Notes: generated by a model not told the origin, from the sequence alone. DNA of 64,000 nucleotides from Ctenosaura bakeri (GCA_948474755.1 CAOLHI010000651.1:744001-808000); one strand, 5' to 3'; numbered from the stretch's first letter, positions 1-11,912 are shown. Numbers and translations are program-made.

Positions 1-135
1 TCTCAGCCTCAAAGGGAGGCAATAGCAAATCCCCTCTGAACAAATCTTGCCAAGAAAACTCTGTGATAGGTTCGACTTAGGGTTGCCATAAGTTGGAAGT
101 GCCTTGAAGGAACTCCACAGCAACATTGTCATAAG
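1..135 (+). mobile_element. 3' part of a tRNA-derived squamate SINE
   Basis: The window opens inside the element. The stretch 'gaacaaatcttgccaagaaa' followed by 'gataggttcgacttagggtt' and 'gccataagttgga' is the body and tail of the SINE whose fuller copies lie at 20701, 32583 and 40065. The tRNA-like head would be upstream of the window. Confidence 0.8.
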
Positions 136-811
136 GATTACTGGGATGATGTATTATGAAACTATTTCAGCACTTATGAAAATACTGCATAAAACTATGG
201 AGTGGATCCAGAATCACACAGAGCAGGACTCCAAGAACTGGATGATCCCACTGGAGCTGAGGTGGGGTGGGAGGAATTATTTTCATTGATTCTTTCCCCA
301 CAGCCCTCCTGCACGCCCCTAGAGATTTGCTTTAAAGCAGTACTATTCAAACTGGTGGTCTGTGGAGTGGTCTGCAAGCTATTAGCTGCTGCTGTACAGT
401 GATTTCCCAAGAAAAAAACAAGAACATCTGAAGCCAATGAAGCACAATTATAGGACTGGTCAGTCCTCCAGATAACCTGAGAAGGTCTGCTCTAAAGGGT
501 TGGGGGACCTTCCAGAAGACAATGTGAGATGATAATGGTGACTGCAGGAGGGAAGGCGGAATCAGTAAAATACACTAGCCTGCCTTCTTCCTCCATTTAG
601 GAGCTTCTCCAGGATCTGAAAGAAGTCTTTTTCTTCACAGAGCTTGAGCTCTAAATCTAACCTAATACAGTGCTGTTGTTGGTAGATGTACCTCATGTTT
701 AAGTTGTTCTTAGAGTTTAAATCTTTCACCTATCATCTTCCATTCATTTTGGCAATTATTAAAGAGCTTTAAAATGTTAGGGGGTAATAAGCTTGATTTT
801 TGTTGGTTAAA
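136..811. other. No recognised gene
   Basis: Unique-looking sequence with only short frames on both strands. The part near 330-400 ('attcaaactggtggtctgtg') resembles the edge of an old DNA-transposon fossil, but I cannot place it. Confidence 0.4.
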
Positions 812-831
812 ACACACACACACACACACAC
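812..831. repeat. (AC)10 microsatellite
   Basis: Ten uninterrupted AC units, just before a CR1 fossil. Confidence 0.95.
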
Positions 832-839
832 CCTATTTC

Positions 840-1100
840 TTTCATTTCATTGGTCTCCTTGACCAATTGCCATGTTCAGAGCTCTCTCCTGAATCTCCTC
901 CAAGTTGCTGACTGATGTCTTAGACAGCGCTGCCCAGAAATGAATGCAGCATTCCAACTGAGGTGTTATTAGCACTTAATGGAGCCAGGACAATTATTTC
1001 CTAAATCTTCACAACATCAGTGCAGCCGAAAACAGTGTTAAGCATCCTCTACCTCAACACATAATCACAGTTTTTAATATCCTAATCCTTAAATCAGAAG
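840..1100 (-). mobile_element. Decayed CR1-type LINE fragment
   Basis: The segment 'gctgcccagaaatgaatgca' then 'attccaactgaggt' matches, with drift, the part of the younger CR1 at 58236-59180 that reads 'gtgcccagaactggacacag' and 'attccaagtgaggt'. The orientation is the same, so the element is on the minus strand. No frame is preserved. Confidence 0.6.
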
Positions 1101-2034
1101 TGCAGCTGTCTATGTGGATCTTACACCTAGACATAGGAGTTCTTCTCTGTCATCGTTAAAATGCCTATGCACATGGGAGATTGAGATTGTATTGATTTAC
1201 CCCCATGCTATATTTGCCTGTTCCCTGTCTAACATGTGTGCAATTTCCCAGTCCAAACTGCATGCTGAGGTTTATGGTATAGGTATACATGCACTGGGCT
1301 ATATGTGTTTGCCCATATGTAAACATAAAATCAAATGTGTTAACTTCATGGTGGCTGTAATCGGCTGTGGTGTGTCTTTGAACAATGCTGGATTTAACAC
1401 AGATCACTACAAAACGTGCCTGGATTTCTCTTTGCACTGGTGTTACTAATTATCGCTTTTCACATATGCATACACTCATACATAAATAGGTGTGTACTCA
1501 ATTATTCTATTTGCAAAAAAGGGATATTTTATAGAGCTGTGTGATTCACAGTGTATTTCATGCCATATACCCATTCAGTCAAAATGGGAAAATAAGCTTG
1601 AGGATGTACTTGATTAAAAAAAAGAAAATTATTTGCCAGCCCTGTAGCACTGGACTGGCAGACTGACTGTTCTAAACTTACAGTAAGGACAGAACAAGAA
1701 ATGGGCATCTCTGTGTCAGATGGGACATTGTGGGGAACATGAATGGGAGGATGTTGCATTTATGTCCTACTTGTACAATTCCCATAGGGATCAGATTGGT
1801 CACTGTGGGATTAAATAGGCTTTTGGTTTGATGCAGCATAACTGTCTTAATATGAAAGTTTTGGCAGTTTTATGGGTTTTTTTGGTCAGGAAAGAGGCTT
1901 AATAAATGAATGATGCATTTTTACCTTTTTGGTCACCATCTGATATGATGAGTCAGAAATTTCTGACTTTAAATAACAATAACAATAGTGATAGGTAATA
2001 TTATAAGAATATTATTAACTCAAGTGTTTGTACA
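1101..2034. other. No recognised gene or repeat
   Basis: Two overlapping frames of 111 codons (+, 1114-1449) and 90 codons (-, 1165-1437) lie here. They lack domain features and have no plausible promoter or splice context, so I treat them as chance. The rest is AT-rich. Confidence 0.4.
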
Positions 2035-2240
2035 ATTTATTTGTTTATTTGTGTTTTAAATATTTATATCCCACCTTCTCTCCAGAAATCTCAAGGTGGT
2101 ACACAATAAAACCAATCTGACAAATTTAAAGTAGTGTAAATAATAAAAATGGTTTTTAAAGGCTAAAAACATACTAAACAATTTAACAAATTAACAGGAT
2201 AATGTTAAATTGCTTTAAATAATTTTAAGCCCTGTAGATG
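2035..2240 (-). mobile_element. L2-clade LINE, 3' end (part 1 of an interrupted copy)
   Basis: The motif 'aatatttatatcccaccttc' followed by 'tctcaaggtggtacacaata' is the reverse complement of the usual L2 tail of this genome (compare 52110 onward, 'tttttataccctgctttttt'). The copy resumes at about 2935. Confidence 0.65.
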
Positions 2241-2244
2241 CATG

Positions 2245-2271
2245 GATTTGTGTACAACCAGTACACAAATC
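2245..2271. repeat. Perfect 11-bp inverted repeat, 5-base loop
   Basis: The arm gatttgtgtac is followed by loop aacca and the exact complement gtacacaaatc. It may mark the edge of the insertion that starts here. Confidence 0.9.
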
Positions 2272-2715
2272 AGTGCACCAGCTGGTATACAGCCATTAGA
2301 CAAAAGCTTTAGCAAACAACTGTCCTATTTTGGAGGCCGTCCATGGGTCACAGTTCAAAGCAGAGTCTATCAGACAACAGAGACAGTAGCAGCCAGAGAT
2401 GTAAACAGAAGCTTACTGGTCAGACAGTTACAGTTCTTGGGGTTCGAGCAATACAGTAAGGCAATAAATCCTAGGCATCAATTCAAGTAGTATGTTCAGC
2501 AACAAAGCAAGGTTCAAGGTCCTTCAGAAACAATAGCTAGGAATCAGGAGATGAGAGGGTTGCTTCCTCCAGAAAAGTTGGTTTTCAGCAACTATCTTGT
2601 CAAAAGAGGGCTGGCATATTTATGGTCTAGCAGCCTCCCATAGCTGTTGTGTGATTAATGAGCATCTCATACTTAAATGCTCTGAGTGTTGTACAGCCTC
2701 CCTTTGTTGTTTACA

Positions 2716-2799
2716 CTATTGTTGAGTCTGGGTTTGTGTGCTGTGGCTGCTGGGTAGCTATTGTTGAGTCTGTGTTTGTGTGCTGTGGCTGCTGGGGAT
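2716..2799. repeat. Two 42-bp tandem units
   Basis: Both units start 'ctattgttgagtctg' and contain 'tttgtgtgctgtggctgctg'. The copies differ at only a few bases. Confidence 0.9.
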
Positions 2800-2934
2800 G
2801 GTCACTGTCTGTCTCAAGAACTCGCATTTCCCGCTTCTACTTCACTGTCTGTGTCAGAGTTGGGTCCTGGGACCAACGCATGACATCAATCCTGTTATTA
2901 CTTGCTATTGAAATGACAGCAACATTGGTATCTA

Positions 2935-4000
2935 TCAGGCCTCCACAGGGAAGGTGTTCCATAACTGGGGTGTCAGAACAAAGAAGGCCCTCTCCCACAT
3001 CTTCCCAGAGCATGGTGCCCTGACTGATGGAACACAAAGGAAGGCCTTTCTAGTAGACTTTAAACTTTGGGCAGATGTATATATGGAGAGGCTCTCTTTC
3101 AGCTATCAAGGTTACAAGTCACTTAGAGCTTTAAATATTACCAGCAGCTCGAATCCAGACCAGGAACATATTGACAGCCAGTGCAAGTCTTTTAAAACCA
3201 GTGTTTTGTGGTTTCTGTCTGATGTTCTGATTAGCAATGTAGCTGCAGCATTTTGTGTTAGTGGCATTTTCCAAACTGTCTTCAAAGGTGGTCATTGTAG
3301 AGGACATTACCAGTGCATGAACTACTGTAGCTAAGTTATTTCTGTTTAGTAAAGGCTATTGCTGGCAGATCAGTTGAAGCTGGCTCCAAGTACTTAGAGT
3401 GACAGAGTCCACCTGGGTCTCCAATGACAAGGATGGATCCAAGAGTACTCCTCAAGCTGTGCACTTATTCCTTTGGAGGGAGTTGAATCCTTTCCAGGTC
3501 AGATAACTTACCCAATTGCCAGGTCCAAGAATCAGTAACCCATAGTGCCCTGTCTTATCTGGATTCAGTTGGCCCTTATCCAGCCTATTATAGCATCCTG
3601 GCACTGCTCCAGGACCTGCACAGCCACCATAGGCAATTTCAGCTACAAGAAATAAAGCAGAATGTCATCAGCAAACCCACTTGTGACTTCCTCCAGTGGT
3701 TTCATATAGATATTGAACAGCATGGCAGACAAGATGGAACCCAGTGACACCCCACAACTTACCGGCCATGGGGCTGAACAGGAATCCCCCAGTGCTGATC
3801 TCTGGAACTATTCACACAGGTAGGGACAGAACAATTGTAACACAGTGCCTCCTATTTCCATCTGATGGAGCCGATCTAGTAAGATACCATGACCAATGAT
3901 ATCAAAAGCTACTGGGAGATCCAGGAAGATCAAGAGGGTAGAACTCCTGTCTTACCCCTGGAGCAGGTTGTCAGCTGGTGACTAAGGCTATTTCAGTGCA
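2935..4000 (-). mobile_element. L2-clade LINE, reverse-transcriptase region (part 2)
   Basis: On the minus strand around 3760-3650 the translation reads LFNIYMKPLEEVTSGFADD, that is, the conserved NIYMKPL block followed by the FADD catalytic box of an L2/CR1-type reverse transcriptase. Frames are broken by stops and small indels on both sides, so this is a dead copy. The 2950-3000 part matches the region near 52380-52440 in another L2 copy. Confidence 0.8.
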
Positions 4001-5504
4001 GTGTCCTGTAACACATACTACTCTCTTCATCTTATGGGACCACGCAAGGCTTAACATTTCTTTATGAAAGGATAATGTACCGATGTAAGATGTAAAATAC
4101 ATTTGGAGGCAGCGAGTGAGAGTTATTCACTCTGCCCTGACTTAGTATCATCAGGAATGCTAGCACAATCTTTGCTTGGGTATTTGCAGTGGCAGCTTGT
4201 GAGGTCCAATAAAACTGAATATTTAGCCACTGTCACCCAACGACAGCTGAGGGGAGGTTGGCTGCCATGCCCATTCTAGTGGAGAGCTAGAGCAGGAGGA
4301 AGCTGGATTAGGACTATACAGGGATGTGCTTCCTGACTGGCCCTCAATGATCAGCATAGATGCAGGCTAGCCCTATCTGGGATCCCAATGTAGTGCTAGA
4401 GGCTAATCAGCTCTGTAATTCTATAGTGCTGACCCAGTTGCTTCTACTGACGCATCACAAGGAATGTTGTTGAGGAAGACAGTTTCTCTTTGGTTGCCAC
4501 CCAGCCTCAGTGGCTGTGTGTTCCATTGTGAACCTCACCAGTATCAAGAAGAAGAAAAAAATGAACCAAATACTGAAGAGATTGTATTTTAGGTCTAATC
4601 ATAGAATGTCTTGCAGATAAATATCCATTAACAGTCTTTTGAATTCAGAACTGGGCAGAAGTTTCAGGGGAAAGTGTTCTGTAAAGAAGGACAATCTTGC
4701 TTTGTCTAAGAGGTTGACTAAATACCCTAATGGATCTTTTAATCTGTTCTTTGATTGTAGACAGGATAAAATTAGCTTTGTGCTGTAATCTTTAGGGCTT
4801 GCTGTGCTGCCAAAAGGTAAGCAGGGTCCTTCAGGCAATTAGGCTAGGAGTTCTCAATTTACTATGCTGTAGGCTCTTGGGGGAGCAAGGAACTGAACCT
4901 AGTAAAATCCAGTTTCACTTTGCTTTCAGTGATTATTAAGTTTTATCTCTTTGTTTTATCAGAAATGTGCAACTTAATTTTAAGCTCAAATTTATGGCAA
5001 AATAAACCCTGCAAATAGGATGCTCAGGAAGTAATTTATGGGCCTGTAAAAATATTGAAGTCCAGCAACTGTCTGAGTTTGTGATCACTGCATAAAACAA
5101 AAGCAAAGCTTCACTGGTACTTTAATTCATCGAGATAATAAGGGCAGAGTGTCTCCATGAATAAAAGCAGGACATTCTTTGTATCAATGAATTAAAATAA
5201 GTTCCTTCTTGTTATCTCCAGAACTGCTCCACAGCTAAAGACAGGAGGCAAACATGTAAGCAAACAAATAGGTTGGCCTTCAAAGGTTAGAAATGCTACT
5301 TTTTTAGACTATTGCTCCCAGAATATCAGGGATTTTTGTGCAACTGGCCATACAACTAGTTGTGTGAAAAGTTTCCACAGCTCCTTGTATAATAACAAGT
5401 ATTTTGATACCATCATGGTCCTTCTGCTTCTGCAAGGACAGCACTGTGACTACAGATAATGATAGTATCTTTTGCTATCATTTCTGTTTAAAAGCTCCCC
5501 CATT
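4001..5504. other. No recognised gene
   Basis: Mixed sequence without convincing coding frames. The 79-codon minus frame at 4599-4838 has no domain features or splice context. Any further L2 sequence just after 4000 is too decayed to call. Confidence 0.35.
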
Positions 5505-5995
5505 TCAAGGACCACACCTCCTTGTATGAGCCTGCCTGGGCATTAAGAGCCTCAGGGGGAGAGGGTGTTCTCTTGGTTCCACTATCATCACAGGCACATT
5601 GAGTGAGGACATAGGAGAGACTCTTTGGGGTGGATGCTCTCAAGTTGTGGAACTCCCTTCCACAAGCGATCCAGTTGGCCTGCTCCCTGCCTCCCTGCCT
5701 TTGCCAATAAGCAAAGATCTTTTTTTTAATTTAAGCAGGCGTTTGATATTTAATTTGTTGTAGCAGAAGCAACTTTTAATGTGGGTGGTGTATTTCTACT
5801 TTATTATATTTTAAACATTTTTTAACAGTTCACTTGTGTGTTTTAATTTGTATGGTTTCAATAGAACTCTGGGTTAATTCTCTTTTAATGTTTGTGTTGG
5901 TAGTTTTGGAATCGTACTTTGTTTTAAATGGTTGCAAACTGCCTTGAATTGTATGCCAGGAGAAAGCTGGGATATAAATTAAATAAATAAATGGG
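5505..5995 (+). mobile_element. L2-clade LINE, 3' end
   Basis: The order 'tgtatgagcctgcctgggca', 'gtggaactcccttccacaag', 'aaactgccttgaattgtatg' and the tail 'aaattaaataaataaat' matches the C-terminal ORF2 region and 3' UTR of L2-type elements. It is 5' truncated. Confidence 0.75.
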
Positions 5996-6224
5996 CAATG
6001 TTACGTTGTCCTGTCAGAGCGTCCAACTGCGGATGCAAATGACAATTCAAACAAAGGCAAAATCTCTCAAACCTGGCAGTAGCTCAGAAAAGATCAAAGT
6101 CCCCCAGATTTTTAAAAATATACTTTTGGGGGCTTTTGTCTGAAGTGACATTACTTTCCTTCATTTGGCCAAGATAAAAACTTGAGGGTGAGGAATTCAG
6201 TTTGCATTCTGAGCCAGAGAAAAA

Positions 6225-6345
6225 CTATAGAATCATAGAGTTGAAAGAGACCACAAGGACCATCGAGTCCATCCAGGTAATTGGTAGGTGGATCAGGAAG
6301 GGACATAACCAGCCAATCAAAGATGGAAGAGAAGATGAAGGACAC
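6225..6345 (-). mobile_element. CR1 3' end fragment
   Basis: 'agaatcatagagttgaaaga' then 'gaccacaaggaccatcgag' is the reverse complement of the CR1 3' terminus, as in the copy at 58236. Confidence 0.75.
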
Positions 6346-6477
6346 CTGAACACAAGCTTTATCTTTTAGGAATGAGAATTTAGTATGTTGCTTTTCAGAG
6401 CAACCAGGGAGAAGTGTGGATTGAGAAGGATCTTTCAGCAGTGGTGGCTGCTGGCTCCCATGTCAGTGAGGCAGTGA

Positions 6478-6605
6478 ATAGAATCATAGAATCACAGAGC
6501 TGGAAGAGACCACAAAGGCCATAGATTCCAACCCCTTGTCTGCAAGAATATACCATCAAAGCATTCCTGACAGCTGACCATCCAACATCTGTTTAAAAAT
6601 GTCAA
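6478..6605 (-). mobile_element. CR1 3' end fragment
   Basis: 'agaatcatagaatcacagag' then 'ctggaagagaccacaaaggc' again matches the CR1 3' terminus. It continues into 'gctgaccatccaacatctg', a little further into the element. Confidence 0.75.
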
Positions 6606-7198
6606 AGGGAAAACTGATTTGCGATTTGTAATATGTTTAAGCATGACAAGTGGGATCAATTGTAATCTATGTCTCTTGCATTAGCAGTGGTGATATCATT
6701 ACTCACATTATATAACCAAAACATCCTTACCTATACTATGTATTATATGATTATGTATCATATTAAGGAACTTCTTCCTCTTCCATCTATGCTACTGCCA
6801 CAGTAGCAACCAGGGAGGGGAAAGGTGGGTGAAGTTAGCATAATTCCCCAGCCACCATGTGGTTATCTACTAGCAAAAACTTCCAAAGCACCACTTCTAA
6901 AAGTATTTGTTCTGCCTCTCCCTTATATAGTTGAAACTGAAGTTGTGAAAACTGAATGTTTTAGGATTTTTTAGGATCACCATTCCCAGCTGTTTACTGA
7001 GTTGCTGTGATGTCATGGAATGCTCCAAAATATTCTAACTACTAGGGGAGACTCCTCCAGAGAACAAGAACTATGCAAAATCTAGGAGAGAAAATCAAAT
7101 AGGAAAAAATGCCACAGCTAGAGAGAGAAGCTGTTTTGTGTTATCCGAGCTGTCAAGCAGGTTGCAAGGACTTGGGCTGGGAACCTGAGCATCTAAGT

Positions 7199-7310
7199 CA
7201 GGGGTGAGAATCATGCAGCCCTGCAGCATAGTCAAAGGTGAGGAATACTGGGAGTTGCAGTCCAACAACATCTGGAGAGCAGCATGATTCCCACCACTGC
7301 TGTAGTTAAA
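7199..7310. mobile_element. Palindromic MITE
   Basis: The left arm 'gtgagaatcatgcagccctg' pairs with the right arm 'gagagcagcatgattcccac'. The middle contains 'tgggagttgcagtccaacaa'. The same palindromic family occurs at 10245, 22330, 46120 and 61125. It is non-coding, and I do not know its superfamily. Confidence 0.6.
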
Positions 7311-7439
7311 CAAACCCCCAGTAGGAAAAAGGAAGGCGAGGTCAGAATAAGCAGTGCTTTGAACAAGCAGCAGTTTCAGGAAAGTTGACTTTAGGGGGCA
7401 GTGGTACGGTGGGAAACATAAGAACTAAGGGAAAATGCA

Positions 7440-7530
7440 TCTTGGAGGAAAGCTTAATTGATCTTATGTAAGCTGCTTGGAGATCCTTTGTGGCTAAACA
7501 GTGGGATAAAAAAAGCTTTAAATAAATACA
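7440..7530 (+). mobile_element. Short LINE 3' tail (L2/CR1 group)
   Basis: 'aagctgcttggagatccttt' and 'gtgggataaaaaaagcttta' followed by AATAAAT units form the standard tail of L2-like LINEs here. Confidence 0.6.
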
Positions 7531-9403
7531 GGAGGGGCTGACAAAGAAGAAAGTCTGTATATTGTTAGCTGGAAGGGAGAAGGCTTGCTCAGGCAGGCAC
7601 TTTGGATCCTGGGGGTAGCAGACAAGAGAATCAGCTTGGCTGAAAGGTCAGAGAAACAGTGCTGATGTGGGGGTAACAGACTGAATCTGAACTTACTGGT
7701 TACATCCTGACTCAGGATGTGTTTAGTTGCTGTCACTTTAGAGTAGTATAAGACTTTGAACCAGATTCATTTGTGCATTTTGAAATGCACAAATATGTGT
7801 AGAAAACAACCGCATGGAAGCTATTTTTTTTGTGTGGAAAGCAGGCCTTGGAAAAATTACTTTTTCGACTACAACTCCTATGATTCCCTAGCCAGTATGT
7901 CTGAAAACCAGACTGGCTGGGGTAGTCTAGGAACTGATTTCTAAAAAATCTTCATTTTTGTGAGGTGTTAAGAAGCAGTTTCCCATATGGGTTATGGCAA
8001 CTTTAACCACACCAGAAAGACTTCTCTTCTTTAGGAGTCTGTGGTAATGGGGCTGAAATGACTGAAGACCTGTAAGAAGCTACTTCACTAAAATGCCTTG
8101 TCAAGTAAAGTGGCTGGCTCTTAACTGGTGTCCTCAAACGTCAACCATGCCACCAGGCATATGTGTGAATTGGGCTTTAGACTGACTGTTTAGAAAGAAC
8201 ATCTTTGTGCTGTTCTCAGAAGTCTGACATATAAAACACTCAAGTCTACAGGAAAGAAAAATTGGCAGGATATTACTGATGATGATAACATTTGCTCCGA
8301 AAAGTTCAGTCATCTTGCCAGCTTTGGAAAAGGAAGAATGGTTGTGTTATGTCTAGTTTTGAAAGTTTATATTTAGGCGTGGCATGGGAACCTGTTGTAT
8401 ATATCTAAAAAGATGATGGTGTTTATCAGAAGTGAAGAAATCTGGATTTATTCCTTTTGTGCTCATTTTTTTAAAAAAAAACTTTTAGAAAAGCCATTTA
8501 TTTCCCCTTAAATGTTGTTTTAGTTTTCTAAGGTAGTAAAGAAAGAGACCAGCAGAGGGAGCTACAGCTCCCTTCTTATCCCACAAAACTATTCTGCTTA
8601 CATTTTGTTTGAAAAGAAGAGTATGGCTTCTTTTTTTTACTACTTGATATAACTAGTTGGCTATTTTTAAAAAGCTTTTTTTTTTTTTTGGCTCTTCTTT
8701 GAACAGTCTAGTAGTAGACAAAATGAAGTTTTAAGCCGGGGAGGGAAGCGATGTAAACAGATAAGTCTTTTCTTGCTTTCTACTAAGGCTATCCCATAAT
8801 TGCTATGTACAGGTGGGTACAATTTGAGATGACAGCTTGTACAACAGATTTGAATCTTGCAAATATGAGTCAGATTCTGCACTCTTTTCACAACTCCCTG
8901 CTGGTTTTTAGTCTTTTGATTTTGATTCTTTCCCTTGTAAGGAAACAATCTAAGAGGGCACTGACAAAGAATCTGCATTATTAAAACATGATAATATGTT
9001 ACAAAAACTATTCCACAATATTTTCTTGCCACTGTGAGTACTACGCACTTTTAATTATATACTATAGTGTGCTCCCCCAGCCTTCGTATGTGGCTGTGTT
9101 GTGTTCCATGAATGAACACAAGCCTGTTTTCCTAGTCCCTTCCAGAATGCAAGGGAAGATGTAAGCTAATAGAAAATGGGAACTCTGTTTCTGATTCCTA
9201 TATCCACATTGGTCCTTCTTTTCATAGACTACATATGTCTGTTGTGCTTAAACAGAAGTAATCTGTGTGACGCAGGAAGGGATGATGAATGGGGAACATG
9301 GTTGGTACTTACAGGATTCTCAGGCAGGGTTCACTCATGCTGTCTGTTCATGTGTTCATTTTGGCAGGGGGATTCTTTTGAACTCTATGGATGCTTCCAT
9401 GTT
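7531..9403. other. No recognised gene
   Basis: Only short frames. A run of T lies near 8679-8691. The 121-codon minus frame (8667-9032) starts inside that T tract and has no protein-like features. Confidence 0.4.
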
Positions 9404-9576
9404 GGGTTGCCAGAGTGAAAACTGGAGAGGGTTCCTTTACCTTCAATGGTTGCACAGAAGAGGGAATTTCAGCAGGTGTTGCCTGTAACCAGGTTGTGCG
9501 ATGACCAACACCTGAAATTCCTCTTTTACACAACCATCGAAGGTACAAGAACCCTCCCTTTTCACTCTGGCCACCC
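9404..9576. mobile_element. 173-bp palindromic MITE
   Basis: The arms are long and nearly complementary. The left end 'gggttgccagagtgaaaact' pairs with the right end 'ttttcactctggccaccc', and the pairing continues inward to 'ttcagcaggtgttg' against 'caacacctgaaatt'. The right end is followed by TA, as expected for a Tc1/mariner-type target, but the left flank is TG-like, so the target duplication is not intact. Confidence 0.8.
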
Positions 9577-9954
9577 TACTTCCGTGGGTTCTGTTTTTGT
9601 GCAAATCTGGATTAGGCCCATACATTTTTTTGTAACGCATGTAGGCTTAGGCAAAGGAACTATCTGAAGTCTTTTGCATCCTGTTAATCGTCAGTCATAC
9701 CAGTTTCACATGAAAGTGACCATCACTGGGACAGTAATATAGAATGAGGATATTTAATCTTTTTCTAACTTATTCACTCTGTCACAGTGTGGGCTTATCC
9801 AACCCGTATATCCAATTTATGTTGTCATTTGGATACTTGAAAACCATGTACTGTCCATTTAACTAGTTGCCACTGAGGCAAACTTCTTTGTAGATGGTTT
9901 TCATGTTATCTTTAAAGTGCGCATGTTCAGCATTTCCTATAGTGTTGTCTTAAG

Positions 9955-10035
9955 CTTGTTTACATTGAAACAAACTTCACTGAGTTCAGTGCGACTTACT
10001 CCCCAATGATGAATATGCTTAGGATTGTGACCCTT
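9955..10035. repeat. Fragment of a dispersed short repeat
   Basis: 'agttcagtgcgacttactcc' and 'atgcttaggattgtgaccct' form a pattern I recognise as frequent in squamate genomes. A related degenerate piece is at 40390-40450. Class unknown. Confidence 0.45.
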
Positions 10036-10239
10036 CTGTTTGAAAAAGTATAACTTTTCTTTAATAGCAAATTCAGGTGGCGAGGCTAACATGTTTGGAA
10101 ACACAACAAGGTACTAATAAATGAGAGAAGCATCAATATTGGTAAACCTCAAGGAAGAATAAAATCTAAGAGGAGCAGAAAAGTTTCAAAAAAGGAAACC
10201 CAGGGAAGTAGCGCCCTGCTGGAACATTTCTGTAACGAC

Positions 10240-10335
10240 AGGGGTGGAGAAACATGGCCCTCTCGGTATTCTTGAACTGCAACTCCCAGTGTTCCTCTCC
10301 ACTGGCTATGCAGGCTAGGGCTAACCAGAAGTATA
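10240..10335. mobile_element. Palindromic MITE fragment
   Basis: 'acatggccctctcggtattc' then 'ttgaactgcaactcccagtg' belongs to the family at 7199 and 61125. The second arm is mostly lost. Confidence 0.55.
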
Positions 10336-10559
10336 TTTCAGCCACAACTGCATATGAGGAGGAGACGACATGCAGCTTCCTATTTGTAGTATTATAATTA
10401 CTAATGAAAGTAGACTTCAGTACTTCTGATGCACATTAACTGTATTTCCTTTCCCTATATGCTTATTGGACTGAATTTTTTTTTAAAGAAAAATTGTAGA
10501 TCATTTTTTAAATGAATATGCTTCAAATACTTTTTCTTTTTTTGACACAATGCAATGAG

Positions 10560-10785
10560 CCCAGTAGAGATTAAACCAATTCACGTTAACAAATATAACA
10601 GCACACTGGTGGCAACTGCCATTCTAGCCGCCCTAATCTGCTAATTGGCTCTATTTTTCATTTGATAAAAATGGCCATTTTTATTAGGTTTCATTATGCA
10701 GTAATTGGAAATTCTAGAACTGTGCCTTCAATGCAGGCATGCTTGCATAACAAGATAAAGTATTAAAGAACAGACAAAGGTAGTT
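10560..10785. promoter_or_regulatory. Conserved-element-like unique sequence, possible enhancer
   Basis: This repeat-free stretch has dense homeodomain-type cores (ctaattgg, gtaattgg), the palindrome aaaaatggccattttt and an MEF2-like AT block. It has no coding frame. Such composition is typical of vertebrate conserved non-coding elements, but conservation itself cannot be seen from one sequence. Confidence 0.3.
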
Positions 10786-11526
10786 GCTTGCTACCTTTAT
10801 CCTTTCCTCACTGCAAGACATCTAGGTGACACTTTTCTTCTTTCAGATATGAGACAAAACTGGGACTAGTCCATCAGTCTTTGAAGTTTGGCTTCAACTA
10901 GGGCCGATTTTCAATATTTATTTTTAAAGCTAAAAGTCAATCTTAGAATCGCTCATAATTCAGTGAGTACTGTTTAAGTTATCAGCAGGCATGTCCTCAT
11001 TTCAAAGGTTGCACCCAAAAATGTATATTGAAGTGATGGTAGAACAGCGTCATAATGTAAGAAGTCAGCCTTGGCTGGCTGCCCAAACTAATGAGGCCAG
11101 GACTATCCTGGGAGGAGCACTTCAGAATCGGTGCTACAATAGGAAAGGCGTTGCCCCTCGTCAGCCCAACTATAATGTTTCTGATAGTAGAGGCAAGAGC
11201 AATATTTTATTTATTTATTGCAGCCCACAAGTCATGGCGGCAAAGGGGCTCAAACCCTTTCTGTGATTTCTCAGAGCCCCAGGCAGTTACTGCTATCTGG
11301 CTGAGAATGCAAACGTAGAGACATGAGATACAGCTTGAGGGCTGCGTTCAGCTGGAATTGCAGAGTTGCTTGGGCCTGTATTTCATAGAAAGGTCTTGCA
11401 TGTAGGCATTTGTATGAATCCTCATGTCTACAGCACCTTCCTTAGCAGCGTATATGCGGTCGTTAGCTGCTCTCCCCAGCTGAAGTATACGTTAATCAGA
11501 ATGGTGGTTTCAAAACTGATACAGTA

Positions 11527-11910
11527 CAGTTAGCCCTCCACATTTGCAGGTTTCACTTTTGTAGATTTGATTATTCATGGATTATTTGCTGTCAGCTTTG
11601 CTACTGCCCTATGCGATTTTTAATAGGGGCTGCAAGCCTTGTGAGACTGAAAAACTGTGAACAAGGCTTGTAAGTTGCTCTTAAAAATGGTGTGGGACAG
11701 CAGTGGAGGTGGCAGTAAGCCCCACCAGCCACCCAGTTCTGCCTTTTGAAGGAACCCTGATGCCTCAAAGGAATCCACAGTGGGTTGAATATGGTGATCA
11801 TACTTTTTTTCTGTGTTAAATCTGGTTTGGGAGGGCCTAGAGTTTTTCATGTTTTTCACTTTCACAGGGGTTCTGTGCCCCTAACCCCAGAGAATGTGGA
11901 GGGATAACTG
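11527..11910. mobile_element. 384-bp pogo/Tigger-like MITE with TA target duplication
   Basis: The ends are inverted repeats: 'cagttagccctccacatttg' on the left and 'agaatgtggagggataactg' on the right. TA dinucleotides flank both (11525-11526 and 11911-11912). The 'cagt..gccctccacatttg' terminus is the type seen in Tigger/pogo elements of the Tc1/mariner superfamily. No transposase frame is present, so the element is non-autonomous. Confidence 0.8.
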
Positions 11911-11912
11911 TA

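Larger units (their letters stand above)
2241..2934. mobile_element. Unclassified insertion splitting an L2 copy
   Basis: About 0.7 kb separates two parts of one L2 copy. It begins near a perfect hairpin (arms 2245-2255 and 2261-2271) and contains two 42-bp tandem units (2716-2799). Read on the minus strand, it has a TATA-like 'cataaatatg' and a CT-rich tract around 2385 that recall an LTR, but I see neither clear TG...CA ends nor a target duplication. No coding capacity. Confidence 0.35.

Noticed and set aside
1114..1449. 111-codon plus frame with an overlapping minus frame
   Set aside because: Open on both strands, without splice sites or domain features; probably chance.
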